Source: Lachnoclostridium sp. UBA1781 (GTDB lineage Bacteria > Bacillota > Clostridia > Lachnospirales > Lachnospiraceae). From it: a stretch of DNA of 14,727 nucleotides. The stretch covers positions 1 through 14,727 of the forward strand of contig DCGJ01000033.1 in assembly GCA_002315495.1 (NCBI GenBank), given 5' to 3'. The position numbers and the translations under genes were made by a program. Numbering within the stretch: position 1 is the first letter of the stretch; every line of letters begins with the position of its first letter. Below are positions 7,475 through 14,290 of this stretch, piece by piece. The notes beneath the pieces were generated by a model. It was given only the letters and a program-made list of their open reading frames with translations, was not told the DNA's origin and made no database searches.

Positions 7475-8206
7475 ATGGATAAACTGTATATTGTGATTCC
7501 GGCTTATAACGAGGAAGCCAATATTGAAACCGTGGTAAGGGAATGGTACCCGGTAATTGATGCGCGCAGCGAAGAAAGCCGCATGGTGGTTATCAATGAT
7601 GGAAGCAAGGACAACACGTATGAGATCTTGCAGAAATTGACGGAGGAATTTCCAAAGCTGGTTGCGTTAACGAAGCCAAATGGTGGCCATGGTGCAACCT
7701 TGTTATTTGGCTATAACTATGCCTTAGAGCAGGGCGCAGACTATGTTTTTCAAACCGATTCCGACGGTCAGACGAGACCGGAAGAATTTGATTTGTTCTG
7801 GAAGCATCGTAAGAAATATGCGATGTTAATTGGCCACAGAAAAGGACGTCAGGACGGATTCTCGCGTGTGTTCGTAACAAAGACGCTGAAGTTTGTATGC
7901 CTCATTTGCTTCCATGTAAAGGTGACGGATGCAAATACACCGTTCCGTTTGATGAAGGCAGAGTATCTCGCAAAGAGTCTTCCGATTATTCCGGAAAACT
8001 ATAACCTGCCGAATGTTATTATTTCCGTATTGTATGCGAGAATGAAATATCCGACAAAATATATCCCGATTACATTCCGCCCAAGACAGGGTGGTGTCAA
8101 TTCCATCAACATGAAGAAGATTTTCAAAATCGGAAAGCAGGCGTTGCATGATTTCCGTACAATCAATAAGGTGATTAAGAAGGCGGAGAAAGAGAGTGAA
8201 CAATAA
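7475..8206 (+). CDS. Family 2 glycosyltransferase, polyprenyl-phosphate sugar synthase-like (DPM1 type)
   Basis: The 243-residue protein has a GT-A fold: I-P-A-Y-N-E-E-A-N at the N-terminus, nucleotide-binding N-D-G-S-K-D (Asp42) and a D-x-D-type metal site T-D-S-D-G-Q (Asp95, Asp97). Later motifs are D-A-N-T-P-F-R (152-158) and F-R-P-R-Q-G-G-V-N-S (201-210). Such enzymes transfer a sugar from a nucleotide sugar to undecaprenyl or dolichyl phosphate on the cytoplasmic face. There are no C-terminal membrane helices, so it resembles short DPM1-type enzymes rather than GtrB. The sugar cannot be predicted; glucose, mannose or another hexose are possible. AAAGGAG (7461-7467) sits 7 bases before the ATG. 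It is flanked by two large membrane proteins that could use its lipid-linked product, and its 3' end overlaps the next gene by 11 bases. Family is certain; lipid acceptor is inferred. Confidence 0.88.
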   Translation: MDKLYIVIPAYNEEANIETVVREWYPVIDARSEESRMVVINDGSKDNTYEILQKLTEEFPKLVALTKPNGGHGATLLFGYNYALEQGADYVFQTDSDGQTRPEEFDLFWKHRKKYAMLIGHRKGRQDGFSRVFVTKTLKFVCLICFHVKVTDANTPFRLMKAEYLAKSLPIIPENYNLPNVIISVLYARMKYPTKYIPITFRPRQGGVNSINMKKIFKIGKQALHDFRTINKVIKKAEKESEQ

Positions 8207-10766
8207 AACGGATCGTTATTATATTACCCGCCTGCTGGTGCCGATGGTATTCATGGTGCTTGCACTGTGGTTTGGCATTCGGTTCATCGGAACCCAGGAT
8301 TTTCCTAGGGTTTTAACCTGGTGGATTACATTGTTACTGTTGGGAGTGGCATTTCAACCGCTTTCCATCTGCATATTTTCAAAGTTTCATGATGGCGGAT
8401 GGTTGTTCTCAAAGGTGTTGGGACTTGCGGTTTCCGGCTGGCTGATGTGGTTTTTATCTTCCTGCCACATCTTAAAATTCAGTCAGCGATGGACAAGCAT
8501 CGTGGTCGTGATTCTTTGTTTTGCGATCAATGTTTTCGGATACAGTTTTCTGGTTCAGAGAAAGAATCGCAAGAAGAAGTTTTTTGATGCTTATTCGGCC
8601 GATATGATTTGCTCCATCTTTTCGGTGGAGGTCATTTTCCTCTGTGTCTTCATCGGCTGGTGCTACATTAAGGGAATCAACCCGGATGCATACGGGACCG
8701 AACGTTTTATGGACTTCAGTTACATGATGTCCATCTCCAAAACGGATTATATGCCGGCATCCGATGTGTGGTTTGCAGGCAACGGAATCAATTATTATTA
8801 TGTTGGACAGTATATGGCTACCTTCTTAACGAAGCTGTCCGGTCTAAGCGTGGATTATGCGTATAACCTTTCCATGATGACCTTAGCTACCTTTGGTCTT
8901 TGCCTTACCTATTCTCTTGGTGTAAATGTGATGCGTCAGTTTATACTTGAGAGAAAGGTTCGTCTTGGTTCTGACCGTAAGGCGGGGCTTATGACACAAA
9001 TCGGAAGCGTGACCGAAGAGGATGGAGAACCGTTCTGGAGACCGGTCGCAGCCGGTACCATCGGCGGCATCGCTGTTGCAATTGCAGGCAATCTTCATTA
9101 TCCGATTTACAAGTATCTGTTCCCAAAGTGGCAGAATCTGATTGGCTCCGGAGAGCATTACAGCTACTGGTTCCCGGATGCAACACGATTTATTGGCTAC
9201 AACCCGGATGTGGATGATAAGACGATTCATGAATTCCCGATATATAGCTACGTTGTCGGTGACTTGCATGCTCATGTAATTAATACAATCTTTGTATTAA
9301 CTCTGTTGGCTGTTTTATTCGCCTGGTTACTTCGTCGTAAGGACCGTATGGGGGCTGCCCGTCAGGGGGCCATTTACGGAGAGGATCTCACGAAGGGAGC
9401 GCTTAAAAAGGAGCTCCTCACGGAAGTTTTCCAACCGGAAATCATCATTGCCGCATTTTTAGTCGGTATGTTCTATATGACCAACACCTGGGATTTTGCC
9501 ATTTATTTTGTGGTGAGCGGGGCAGTGATTTTGTTCTCGAACCTGGTGGTTTACGGTTTTAAGAAAAATGCGTGGCTTCTTACCGCATTTCAGGCACTGT
9601 TATTCATCGTACTGCATGTTATCATCAGTTTGCCGTTCCGATTGAACTTTAAGAGCATTTCGTCCTCCATCGCCTTTTGCGACACCCACACCAGTCTGTG
9701 GCAGCTGTTCGTGCTTTGGGGACTTCCGACAACCTGCATTATCACATTCCTTGTGATTTTGATTCGTGAGCGTAAGGAGATGCTTAAGTACTCCGTTACG
9801 GAGAAGAAGAGTAAGAAAAAGAAGGTGGAAGAGTCAGAGGAGACAGAAGCACACTCCGAGGAAAATGCCTTCTGTAAGAACGTTCGTGGTTTCTTTGCCA
9901 ATATGTCCGTATCCGAATTGTTTATTTTGGTGCTTGGCCTTTGTGCCATCGGACTTGTTTTGCTTCCGGAGATTATTTACGTAGTAGATATTTACGGAGG
10001 CGCATATAAGCGTGCCAATACCATGTTTAAGCTGACTTACCAGGCATTTATTATGTTTGGAATTGCCATGGGCTTTATTATTACCCGTCTGATTACTATG
10101 GCCCGTAGCAAGGCGCAGAAGGGTATGGGAATTGCGCTTTGTTTGCTGTTCCTTACGACCATCGGTTATTTTAATGAAGCTCTTACAGCTTGGTTTAACG
10201 GCAATTACCGCGGATTGGATGCAACCGCATTTATCGAGAGTCAGTGTAATACCGTTGATGCTCAGGCGGTGGATTATATCAACGCGAATATCAAAGAGCA
10301 GTGTAACATTCTCGAAATGTGCGGTCTGAGTTATACCTACTTTAACCGAATCTCCGTATTTACCGGTAATCCGACCATTCTCGGTTGGCAGACACATGAG
10401 TGGCTGTGGCGTTCGAATGGAGGAGAGAATGGATATGAATATCCGGCAGAGGTTTCCAACCGACATGCGGATGTGCTTACCATCTACACCTCTACGGATG
10501 AGTCAATGGTTCGTGAGCTGATTGAGAAGTATGATATCGATTATATCTACATCGGTGAGTGCGAGCTTGTGGACGGTTATTCGCAGCTTGGCAGTGCCGA
10601 TGAAAATGGAAACAGTCGTAAGGTTGAAGGCAGCTACTATACGACCATCAATACCAATGTGGATCTTTTGCTCGGACTTGGTGAAGTTGTGTTCCAGCAA
10701 TGGACCGAGGGTGACGATGGAGACGAGGCAGGCTTCAACACCTATTTAATTAAAGTGAATCGATAA
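8196..10766 (+). CDS. DUF2298 ('Chlor_Arch_YYY') membrane protein, putative GT-C glycosyltransferase
   Basis: The 856-residue multi-spanning protein carries the hallmark motifs of DUF2298. These are E-R-F-M-D-F (E169, D173) in the first outer loop, N-Y-Y-Y (199-202), E-F-P-I-Y-S-Y-V-V-G-D-L-H-A-H (346-360), R-A-N-T-M-F-K (606-612), L-G-W-Q-T-H-E-W-L-W-R (729-739) and a soluble C-terminal part with Y-D-I-D-Y-I-Y-I-G-E. The family is uncharacterised as far as I know; its acidic outer-loop motif and topology suggest a GT-C-type transferase using lipid-linked sugars, which is inference. Two charged loops, one Lys/Glu-rich around residues 530-560, probably face the cytoplasm. The start is GTG at 8196, inside the glycosyltransferase gene. 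It is supported by GGAG at 8185-8188 with 7-base spacing and overlaps by 11 bases, so translation is probably coupled. A strong terminator follows. Confidence 0.88.
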   Translation: MNNKTDRYYITRLLVPMVFMVLALWFGIRFIGTQDFPRVLTWWITLLLLGVAFQPLSICIFSKFHDGGWLFSKVLGLAVSGWLMWFLSSCHILKFSQRWTSIVVVILCFAINVFGYSFLVQRKNRKKKFFDAYSADMICSIFSVEVIFLCVFIGWCYIKGINPDAYGTERFMDFSYMMSISKTDYMPASDVWFAGNGINYYYVGQYMATFLTKLSGLSVDYAYNLSMMTLATFGLCLTYSLGVNVMRQFILERKVRLGSDRKAGLMTQIGSVTEEDGEPFWRPVAAGTIGGIAVAIAGNLHYPIYKYLFPKWQNLIGSGEHYSYWFPDATRFIGYNPDVDDKTIHEFPIYSYVVGDLHAHVINTIFVLTLLAVLFAWLLRRKDRMGAARQGAIYGEDLTKGALKKELLTEVFQPEIIIAAFLVGMFYMTNTWDFAIYFVVSGAVILFSNLVVYGFKKNAWLLTAFQALLFIVLHVIISLPFRLNFKSISSSIAFCDTHTSLWQLFVLWGLPTTCIITFLVILIRERKEMLKYSVTEKKSKKKKVEESEETEAHSEENAFCKNVRGFFANMSVSELFILVLGLCAIGLVLLPEIIYVVDIYGGAYKRANTMFKLTYQAFIMFGIAMGFIITRLITMARSKAQKGMGIALCLLFLTTIGYFNEALTAWFNGNYRGLDATAFIESQCNTVDAQAVDYINANIKEQCNILEMCGLSYTYFNRISVFTGNPTILGWQTHEWLWRSNGGENGYEYPAEVSNRHADVLTIYTSTDESMVRELIEKYDIDYIYIGECELVDGYSQLGSADENGNSRKVEGSYYTTINTNVDLLLGLGEVVFQQWTEGDDGDEAGFNTYLIKVNR

Positions 10767-10771
10767 AACAG

Positions 10772-10814
10772 AACTCCGTTTCGAAGGTGAAAACCTTTCG
10801 GGACGGAGTTTTTT
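10772..10814 (+). terminator. Strong intrinsic terminator after the glycosylation cassette
   Basis: A long hairpin has outer arms AACTCCGT and ACGGAGTT, continued by G-T pairs and a C-G-A-A-G-G-T / A-C-C-T-T-T-C-G stem with one bulged T. The loop is GAAA, and TTTTTT follows at 10809-10814. It marks the end of the recG-to-DUF2298 transcript. Confidence 0.92.
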
Positions 10815-10868
10815 AGTGTCCAATAAATGCACAGGTAATAGGATATAGTTCTACTTGTAACAAGCAAG

Positions 10869-10942
10869 TGTCTGAGAACAGACAACAAAAAGGGATGGTT
10901 CCCCCGAAACCTGTTTTCGCGGATTTGAGACCGGGAGTCTCA
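10869..10942 (+). other. Run of four short hairpins in the leader of the small membrane protein gene
   Basis: Four back-to-back inverted repeats occupy 74 bases: TGTCTG/CAGACA (10869-10884, loop AGAA), GGGA/TCCC (10892-10903), CGAAA/TTTCG (10905-10919) and TGAGAC/GTCTCA (10926-10942, loop CGGGA). The last ends just before the Shine-Dalgarno at 10944. I cannot match this to a named RNA family. A possible -10 (TATAGT, 10844-10849) lies upstream without a clear -35. The two longest hairpins are likely to form; a regulatory role is unproven. Confidence 0.4.
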
Positions 10943-10957
10943 GAAAGGAATAGTAGA

Positions 10958-11131
10958 ATGAAAGAATTATTACGTGCATTTTGGGAAGACAAAAAAGAAC
11001 AGCTGGTGGAGGTCCTCGTATGCCTGTTGGCATCGATTGTCATCCTGCTGTTCTTTCTTTCACAGACGGTTGCAATTGTCTGCTCCGTCATCGGAGTTAT
11101 ATTTGCTTTTATCGGTTGTGGCAATTTATGA
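10958..11131 (+). CDS. Small single-pass membrane protein, 57 residues, function unknown
   Basis: The ATG at 10958 is preceded at 8 bases by AAAGGA (10944-10949). The protein has an amphipathic charged start (M-K-E-L-L-R-A-F-W-E-D-K-K-E-Q) followed by about 35 hydrophobic residues. These form one long or two short membrane segments and end in G-C-G-N-L. I do not recognise a family. The frame is open upstream to a GTG at 10868, which would add 30 residues (87 in all), but that start has no Shine-Dalgarno and runs through the hairpin region, so I prefer the shorter form. Its stop codon overlaps the 3' end of the convergent CNNM gene by 6 bases, so the two transcripts must be antisense to each other at their ends. 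It lies after a strong terminator and so probably has its own promoter. Confidence 0.6.
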   Translation: MKELLRAFWEDKKEQLVEVLVCLLASIVILLFFLSQTVAIVCSVIGVIFAFIGCGNL

Positions 11132-12400
11132 TTCGGTATCCTCGTCAATCGGAGATTCCAAGAGTGTGATGCGAACCAGTTCGATTCGATTCTTATCCAT
11201 CTTTTCTACAAGATAGAGGACAGCATTTTCCGTAATACTTTCTCCCTCTGTTGGCAAATGCTCCAGCAGATGCAGAATGTGTCCGGCGATGGAATCGTAA
11301 TCCTCGCTTTCTAAGGAAAGTCCGAGCGCATCGTTTACATCCTCCAAACGAACCGAACCGGAGATGAGATATTCCTGCTCGTTTATCTTTTGGATGCCGT
11401 CGCGTTCATCGCTGTCGTACTCGTCGCGAATCTCGCCGACGATTTCTTCCAGAAGGTCCTCAATTGTAATAATACCTACCATGGCACCATATTCATCCAG
11501 TACGATGGCTATGGTGCTTGCTTCTTTTCGAAGCTCTGCTAAAAGGTCGGAGGTTTTCTTATACTCGAAAGTGAAATAAGGCTTTCGCATCACCTTGGTG
11601 ATGTCAAACTTCTTTTTGTCCCCGGAATAGTGGAAGAGATCCTTTAGAAAGAGAACGCCGAGAATATGCTCGGAATCCTCCTCGTAAACAGGAAGACGGG
11701 AGAAGTTGGACTCAAGGAATACCGCTGCCACTTCGTCATAGCCCATGCCGCTCTCTAAAAAGGTAACATCGATTCGCGGAACCATGATATCCTTTGCAAG
11801 CGAATCGCCGAAATCGACCACATTTGTAATCATTTCGCGTTCCTCTTTTTCGATAACACCCTCCTCGTGGCTTACATCCACCGCCGTTAGGAATTCATCC
11901 TCGGTCATTGCGTCCCGTTTTCGATTTAGGCGGAAGAGACGGAGAAAGATACCCGAGAAGAGATTGACAAACCAGATTAACGGTGTCATCACGAAGCATA
12001 AGAACCGGAAAATCGGTGCATAGAGCATGGCGATGGTTTCTGCGTATAGGGTGGCAACGGTCTTTGGAAGAATCTCGCCGAAAATAATGACGATAAACGT
12101 CAGAAGACCGGTGGCAACAGAGATGAAACGGTTGCCCCAAAGAACCTGCGCCAGAGTAGTGCTGAGAGCCGAAGCACTCAGGTTTACGATGTTGTTACCA
12201 ATCAGAATACAGGACAGAAGCTTGGCCTGTTGATCGAGTAAGTGCAGCACCCGCTTGGCACGTTTATTATGATCATCTGCAAGAGAACGCAGGCGAAGCC
12301 GGTTGGCCGACTGAAACGCCGTTTCGGCAGATGAGAAAAATGCGGATAACAGTAGTAAAATCAGAATCGCAATCAGTAAAATGTTCGCGTCGGGATCCAA
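11126..12400 (-). CDS. CNNM/CorC-family transporter (DUF21 - CBS pair - CorC/HlyC domain), probable Mg2+ efflux
   Basis: The 424-residue protein has three parts in order. First is a DUF21/CNNM membrane domain (about 1-185) with S-A-F-F-S-S-A-E-T-A-F, G-N-N-I-V-N and F-G-E-I-L-P-K-T. Second is a CBS pair (about 205-325) with D-I-M-V-P-R, R-L-P-V-Y and I-V-L-D-E-Y-G-A-M-V-G-I-I-T-I-E-D-L-L-E-E-I-V-G-E-I. Third is a C-terminal CorC/HlyC domain. Bacterial CNNM proteins move Mg2+ (and sometimes Co2+) out across the inner membrane, gated by nucleotide binding to the CBS pair; older annotation calls them hemolysins. No ATG lies near the N-terminus. The only suitable start after the upstream in-frame stop is TTG (complement of 12398-12400), with the Shine-Dalgarno AAAGGAG 12 bases away. 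This long spacing and weak start codon may lower expression from its very strong promoter. Confidence 0.92.
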   Translation of the reverse strand: MDPDANILLIAILILLLLSAFFSSAETAFQSANRLRLRSLADDHNKRAKRVLHLLDQQAKLLSCILIGNNIVNLSASALSTTLAQVLWGNRFISVATGLLTFIVIIFGEILPKTVATLYAETIAMLYAPIFRFLCFVMTPLIWFVNLFSGIFLRLFRLNRKRDAMTEDEFLTAVDVSHEEGVIEKEEREMITNVVDFGDSLAKDIMVPRIDVTFLESGMGYDEVAAVFLESNFSRLPVYEEDSEHILGVLFLKDLFHYSGDKKKFDITKVMRKPYFTFEYKKTSDLLAELRKEASTIAIVLDEYGAMVGIITIEDLLEEIVGEIRDEYDSDERDGIQKINEQEYLISGSVRLEDVNDALGLSLESEDYDSIAGHILHLLEHLPTEGESITENAVLYLVEKMDKNRIELVRITLLESPIDEDTES

Positions 12401-12439
12401 GTTGGAATCACACTCCTTTTTTTGTTAAATTTGAGTTTC

Positions 12440-12468
12440 ATTATATCTATTCACTATATAAATGTCAA
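12440..12468 (-). promoter_or_regulatory. Perfect-consensus SigA promoter for the CNNM gene
   Basis: On the minus strand TTGACA (complement of 12463-12468) and TATAAT (complement of 12440-12445) are separated by exactly 17 bases. Both hexamers match the consensus in full. The leader to the TTG start would be about 33 bases. Confidence 0.9.
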
Positions 12469-12509
12469 ATTTTCAACCTATTTTCTACTATGTAAATACC
12501 TTTTTTCAT

Positions 12510-12538
12510 TTGTATTTGGGGAGTCTCTATGATATACT
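12510..12538 (+). promoter_or_regulatory. SigA-type promoter for the SufC/SufB-like operon
   Basis: TTGTAT (12510-12515) and TATACT (12533-12538) are spaced by 17 bases, facing away from the CNNM promoter. The two -35 boxes are 41 bases apart across very AT-rich DNA, so one regulator could affect both. The predicted start is near 12545, giving a leader of about 63 bases. Confidence 0.65.
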
Positions 12539-12542
12539 TTTC

Positions 12543-12601
12543 TTGGTCTGCGAAATGCGCAGAAGGAACCAAATCGGGGGTAATTCTCTCGAGAGAAGGA
12601 G
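12543..12601 (+). promoter_or_regulatory. Structured leader of the Fe-S operon: 5' hairpin and palindrome overlapping the Shine-Dalgarno
   Basis: The 5' end can fold as TTGG/CCAA (12543-12546 with 12569-12572) enclosing TCTGCG/CGCAGA (12547-12552 with 12558-12563). Next comes a perfect 14-base palindrome, TTCTCTCGAGAGAA (12584-12597), whose right end overlaps the Shine-Dalgarno AAGGAG (12596-12601). It could be a DNA operator or an RNA element affecting translation. I know no regulator with this exact site, so the function is open. Confidence 0.4.
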
Positions 12602-12607
12602 TAAAAC

Positions 12608-13345
12608 ATGTTAGAATTAAGGAATGTTACCTTTGCCGTACAGGATGAGAATGCGGACAAAGGAAGCAAGGAGATTTTAAAGAATATAAATCTAATTTTT
12701 GATGATAAGCAGTTTGTGGCAATTACCGGCCCGAATGGCGGTGGTAAGTCTACACTGGCAAAGATTATTATGGGCATCGAGAAGCCGACGTCCGGTCAGC
12801 TCATTTACAATGGGGAGGATATTACCAATCTGTCCATTACCGAGCGTGCGAAGCGCGGTATCGGGTTTGCCTTCCAGCAGCCGGTTCGTTTCAAGGGAAT
12901 TACCGTAAAGGACCTGATTAATCTTGCCGCAGGCGAGAAGATTAGTTTTAACACCGCATGTCAGTACCTGTCCGAGGTTGGTCTTTGCTCCCGTGATTAT
13001 ATTAATCGTGAGGTAAATGCGTCCCTTTCCGGTGGAGAATTGAAGCGTATCGAGATTGCAACCATTTTGGCCCGTAAGGTAGATTTGAATGTATTTGACG
13101 AGCCGGAGGCAGGAATTGATTTGTGGAGTTTCTCGAATCTAATCCGCATTTTTGAGAAGATGCACGAAGACCGTACCGGTTCCATTATTATTATTTCCCA
13201 TCAGGAGCGTATTCTGAACATCGCTGACCGTATCGTCGTTATTGCGGATGGTCAGGTGGTGGAAGAGGCCGAGAAGGAGCGAATCCTTCCGAAACTTTTG
13301 GATCATTCCATGGAATGTCGATTCCATCAGGACACGTCGAAATAA
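12608..13345 (+). CDS. sufC: SufC-like Fe-S cluster assembly ATPase (SmsC type)
   Basis: This 245-residue cytoplasmic ABC ATPase drives the SufB/D-type scaffold in Fe-S cluster assembly. It has Walker A G-P-N-G-G-G-K-S-T, the Q-loop F-Q-Q-P-V, signature L-S-G-G-E-L-K-R, Walker B L-N-V-F-D-E-P-E-A-G-I-D and the H-loop S-H-Q. The D-E-P-E-A-G-I-D and E-L-K-R variants are typical of SufC rather than of transporter ATPases. No permease gene is adjacent; instead a SufB-like gene begins 18 bases after its stop. The ATG at 12608 has AAGGAG 6 bases upstream. With only one scaffold gene and no SufS, SufU or SufD beside it, the pair resembles the minimal 'SMS' form of the SUF system described for anaerobes and archaea. 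A source of sulfur must be encoded elsewhere or be inorganic sulfide. Confidence 0.88.
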   Translation: MLELRNVTFAVQDENADKGSKEILKNINLIFDDKQFVAITGPNGGGKSTLAKIIMGIEKPTSGQLIYNGEDITNLSITERAKRGIGFAFQQPVRFKGITVKDLINLAAGEKISFNTACQYLSEVGLCSRDYINREVNASLSGGELKRIEIATILARKVDLNVFDEPEAGIDLWSFSNLIRIFEKMHEDRTGSIIIISHQERILNIADRIVVIADGQVVEEAEKERILPKLLDHSMECRFHQDTSK

Positions 13346-13363
13346 AGATAGGAGGTAAGTAGC

Positions 13364-14281
13364 ATGGATGCTATTCAGAAAGAGATGCTTGCCAAGATTG
13401 CGGACCTCCACGAGGTTCCACAGGGAGCTTATAATTTTCGTATCAATGGAGAAGGGGCAGGAAGAAACACGACCGAGAACATTGATATTGTGACGAAGAC
13501 CGATAAACCGGGTATTGATATCATCATTAAGCCGGGCACCAAAAAGGAGAGCGTTCATATCCCGGTTGTTCTTAGTGCAACCGGTCTGAACGAGATGGTG
13601 TATAATGATTTTTATATCGGCGATGGGGCTGATGTAGTGATTGTTGCCGGCTGCGGTATTCATAATTCCGGCGATGAAAAGTCCGAGCATGACGGTATTC
13701 ACACCTTTTTTGTCGGAAAGGGTGCGAAGGTAAAGTATATTGAAAAGCACTACGGCGAGGGTGATGGAAAAGGCGAGCGTGTGCTGAACCCACAGACGAT
13801 TGTACATCTTGAGGAGGATTCCTATCTCGAGATGGATACGGTTCAGATTAAGGGCGTGGACTCTACTGTTCGTACGACGCGTGGCGATCTGAAGGCAAGG
13901 GCAAAGCTGATTATCCGTGAGAAGATTATGACGCACGGAAACCAGTATGCAAAGACCGATTTTGAGGTTGACTTAGACGGTGAAGATTGTGGCTGTGACG
14001 TGGTATCCCGTTCGGTTGCCAAGGGAGATTCCTTCCAGGAGTATTTCTCGAAGATTAACGGCAATGCCCGCTGTACCGGTCATACCGAGTGTGACGCGAT
14101 TTTGATGGAGAATGGTAAGGTTAGCGCAGCACCGATGCTGACTGCAAATGACCTGGACGCTTCCCTCATTCACGAAGCAGCCATCGGAAAGATTGCGGGT
14201 GAGCAGTTGATCAAACTTATGACGCTTGGATTAACGGAAGAGGAAGCGGAAGCACAGATTGTGAACGGCTTCCTTCGATAA
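13364..14281 (+). CDS. Short SufB/SufD-family Fe-S scaffold protein (SmsB type)
   Basis: The 305-residue protein matches the SufB/SufD core, with a beta-helix (about 60-230) and a C-terminal helical part ending H-E-A-A-I-G-K-I...E-E-A-E-A-Q-I-V-N-G-F. It is much shorter than SufB (about 470) or SufD (about 420), lacking their long N-terminal regions. Cys243 in T-E-C-D-A-I-L aligns with the conserved SufB 'C-D-S' cysteine. His270-Glu271 aligns with the H-E-A of SufB and the His of SufD, so one chain has both key residues and probably forms a homodimer on two SufC subunits. Extra Cys residues are C97, C209, C211 and C237. AGGAGG about 5-6 bases upstream supports the ATG at 13364. The next gene starts 9 bases after the stop. 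The functional assignment is strong by homology; the cluster-binding role of each residue is inferred. Confidence 0.88.
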   Translation: MDAIQKEMLAKIADLHEVPQGAYNFRINGEGAGRNTTENIDIVTKTDKPGIDIIIKPGTKKESVHIPVVLSATGLNEMVYNDFYIGDGADVVIVAGCGIHNSGDEKSEHDGIHTFFVGKGAKVKYIEKHYGEGDGKGERVLNPQTIVHLEEDSYLEMDTVQIKGVDSTVRTTRGDLKARAKLIIREKIMTHGNQYAKTDFEVDLDGEDCGCDVVSRSVAKGDSFQEYFSKINGNARCTGHTECDAILMENGKVSAAPMLTANDLDASLIHEAAIGKIAGEQLIKLMTLGLTEEEAEAQIVNGFLR

Positions 14282-14290
14282 GAGGTAGTT

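Noticed and set aside
10868..10957. N-terminal extension of the small membrane protein from a GTG at 10868
   Set aside because: There is no Shine-Dalgarno before the GTG and the extension runs through four inverted repeats, whereas the ATG at 10958 has a good AAAGGA site.
12529..12660. Possible leader peptide starting at ATG 12529 upstream of sufC
   Set aside because: The ATG lies at the -10 box of the predicted promoter, upstream of the transcription start, with no ribosome binding site.
13139..13936. 265-residue open frame on the minus strand across sufC and the scaffold gene
   Set aside because: It spans two confidently assigned genes in the opposite direction and has no start signal or recognisable domain.
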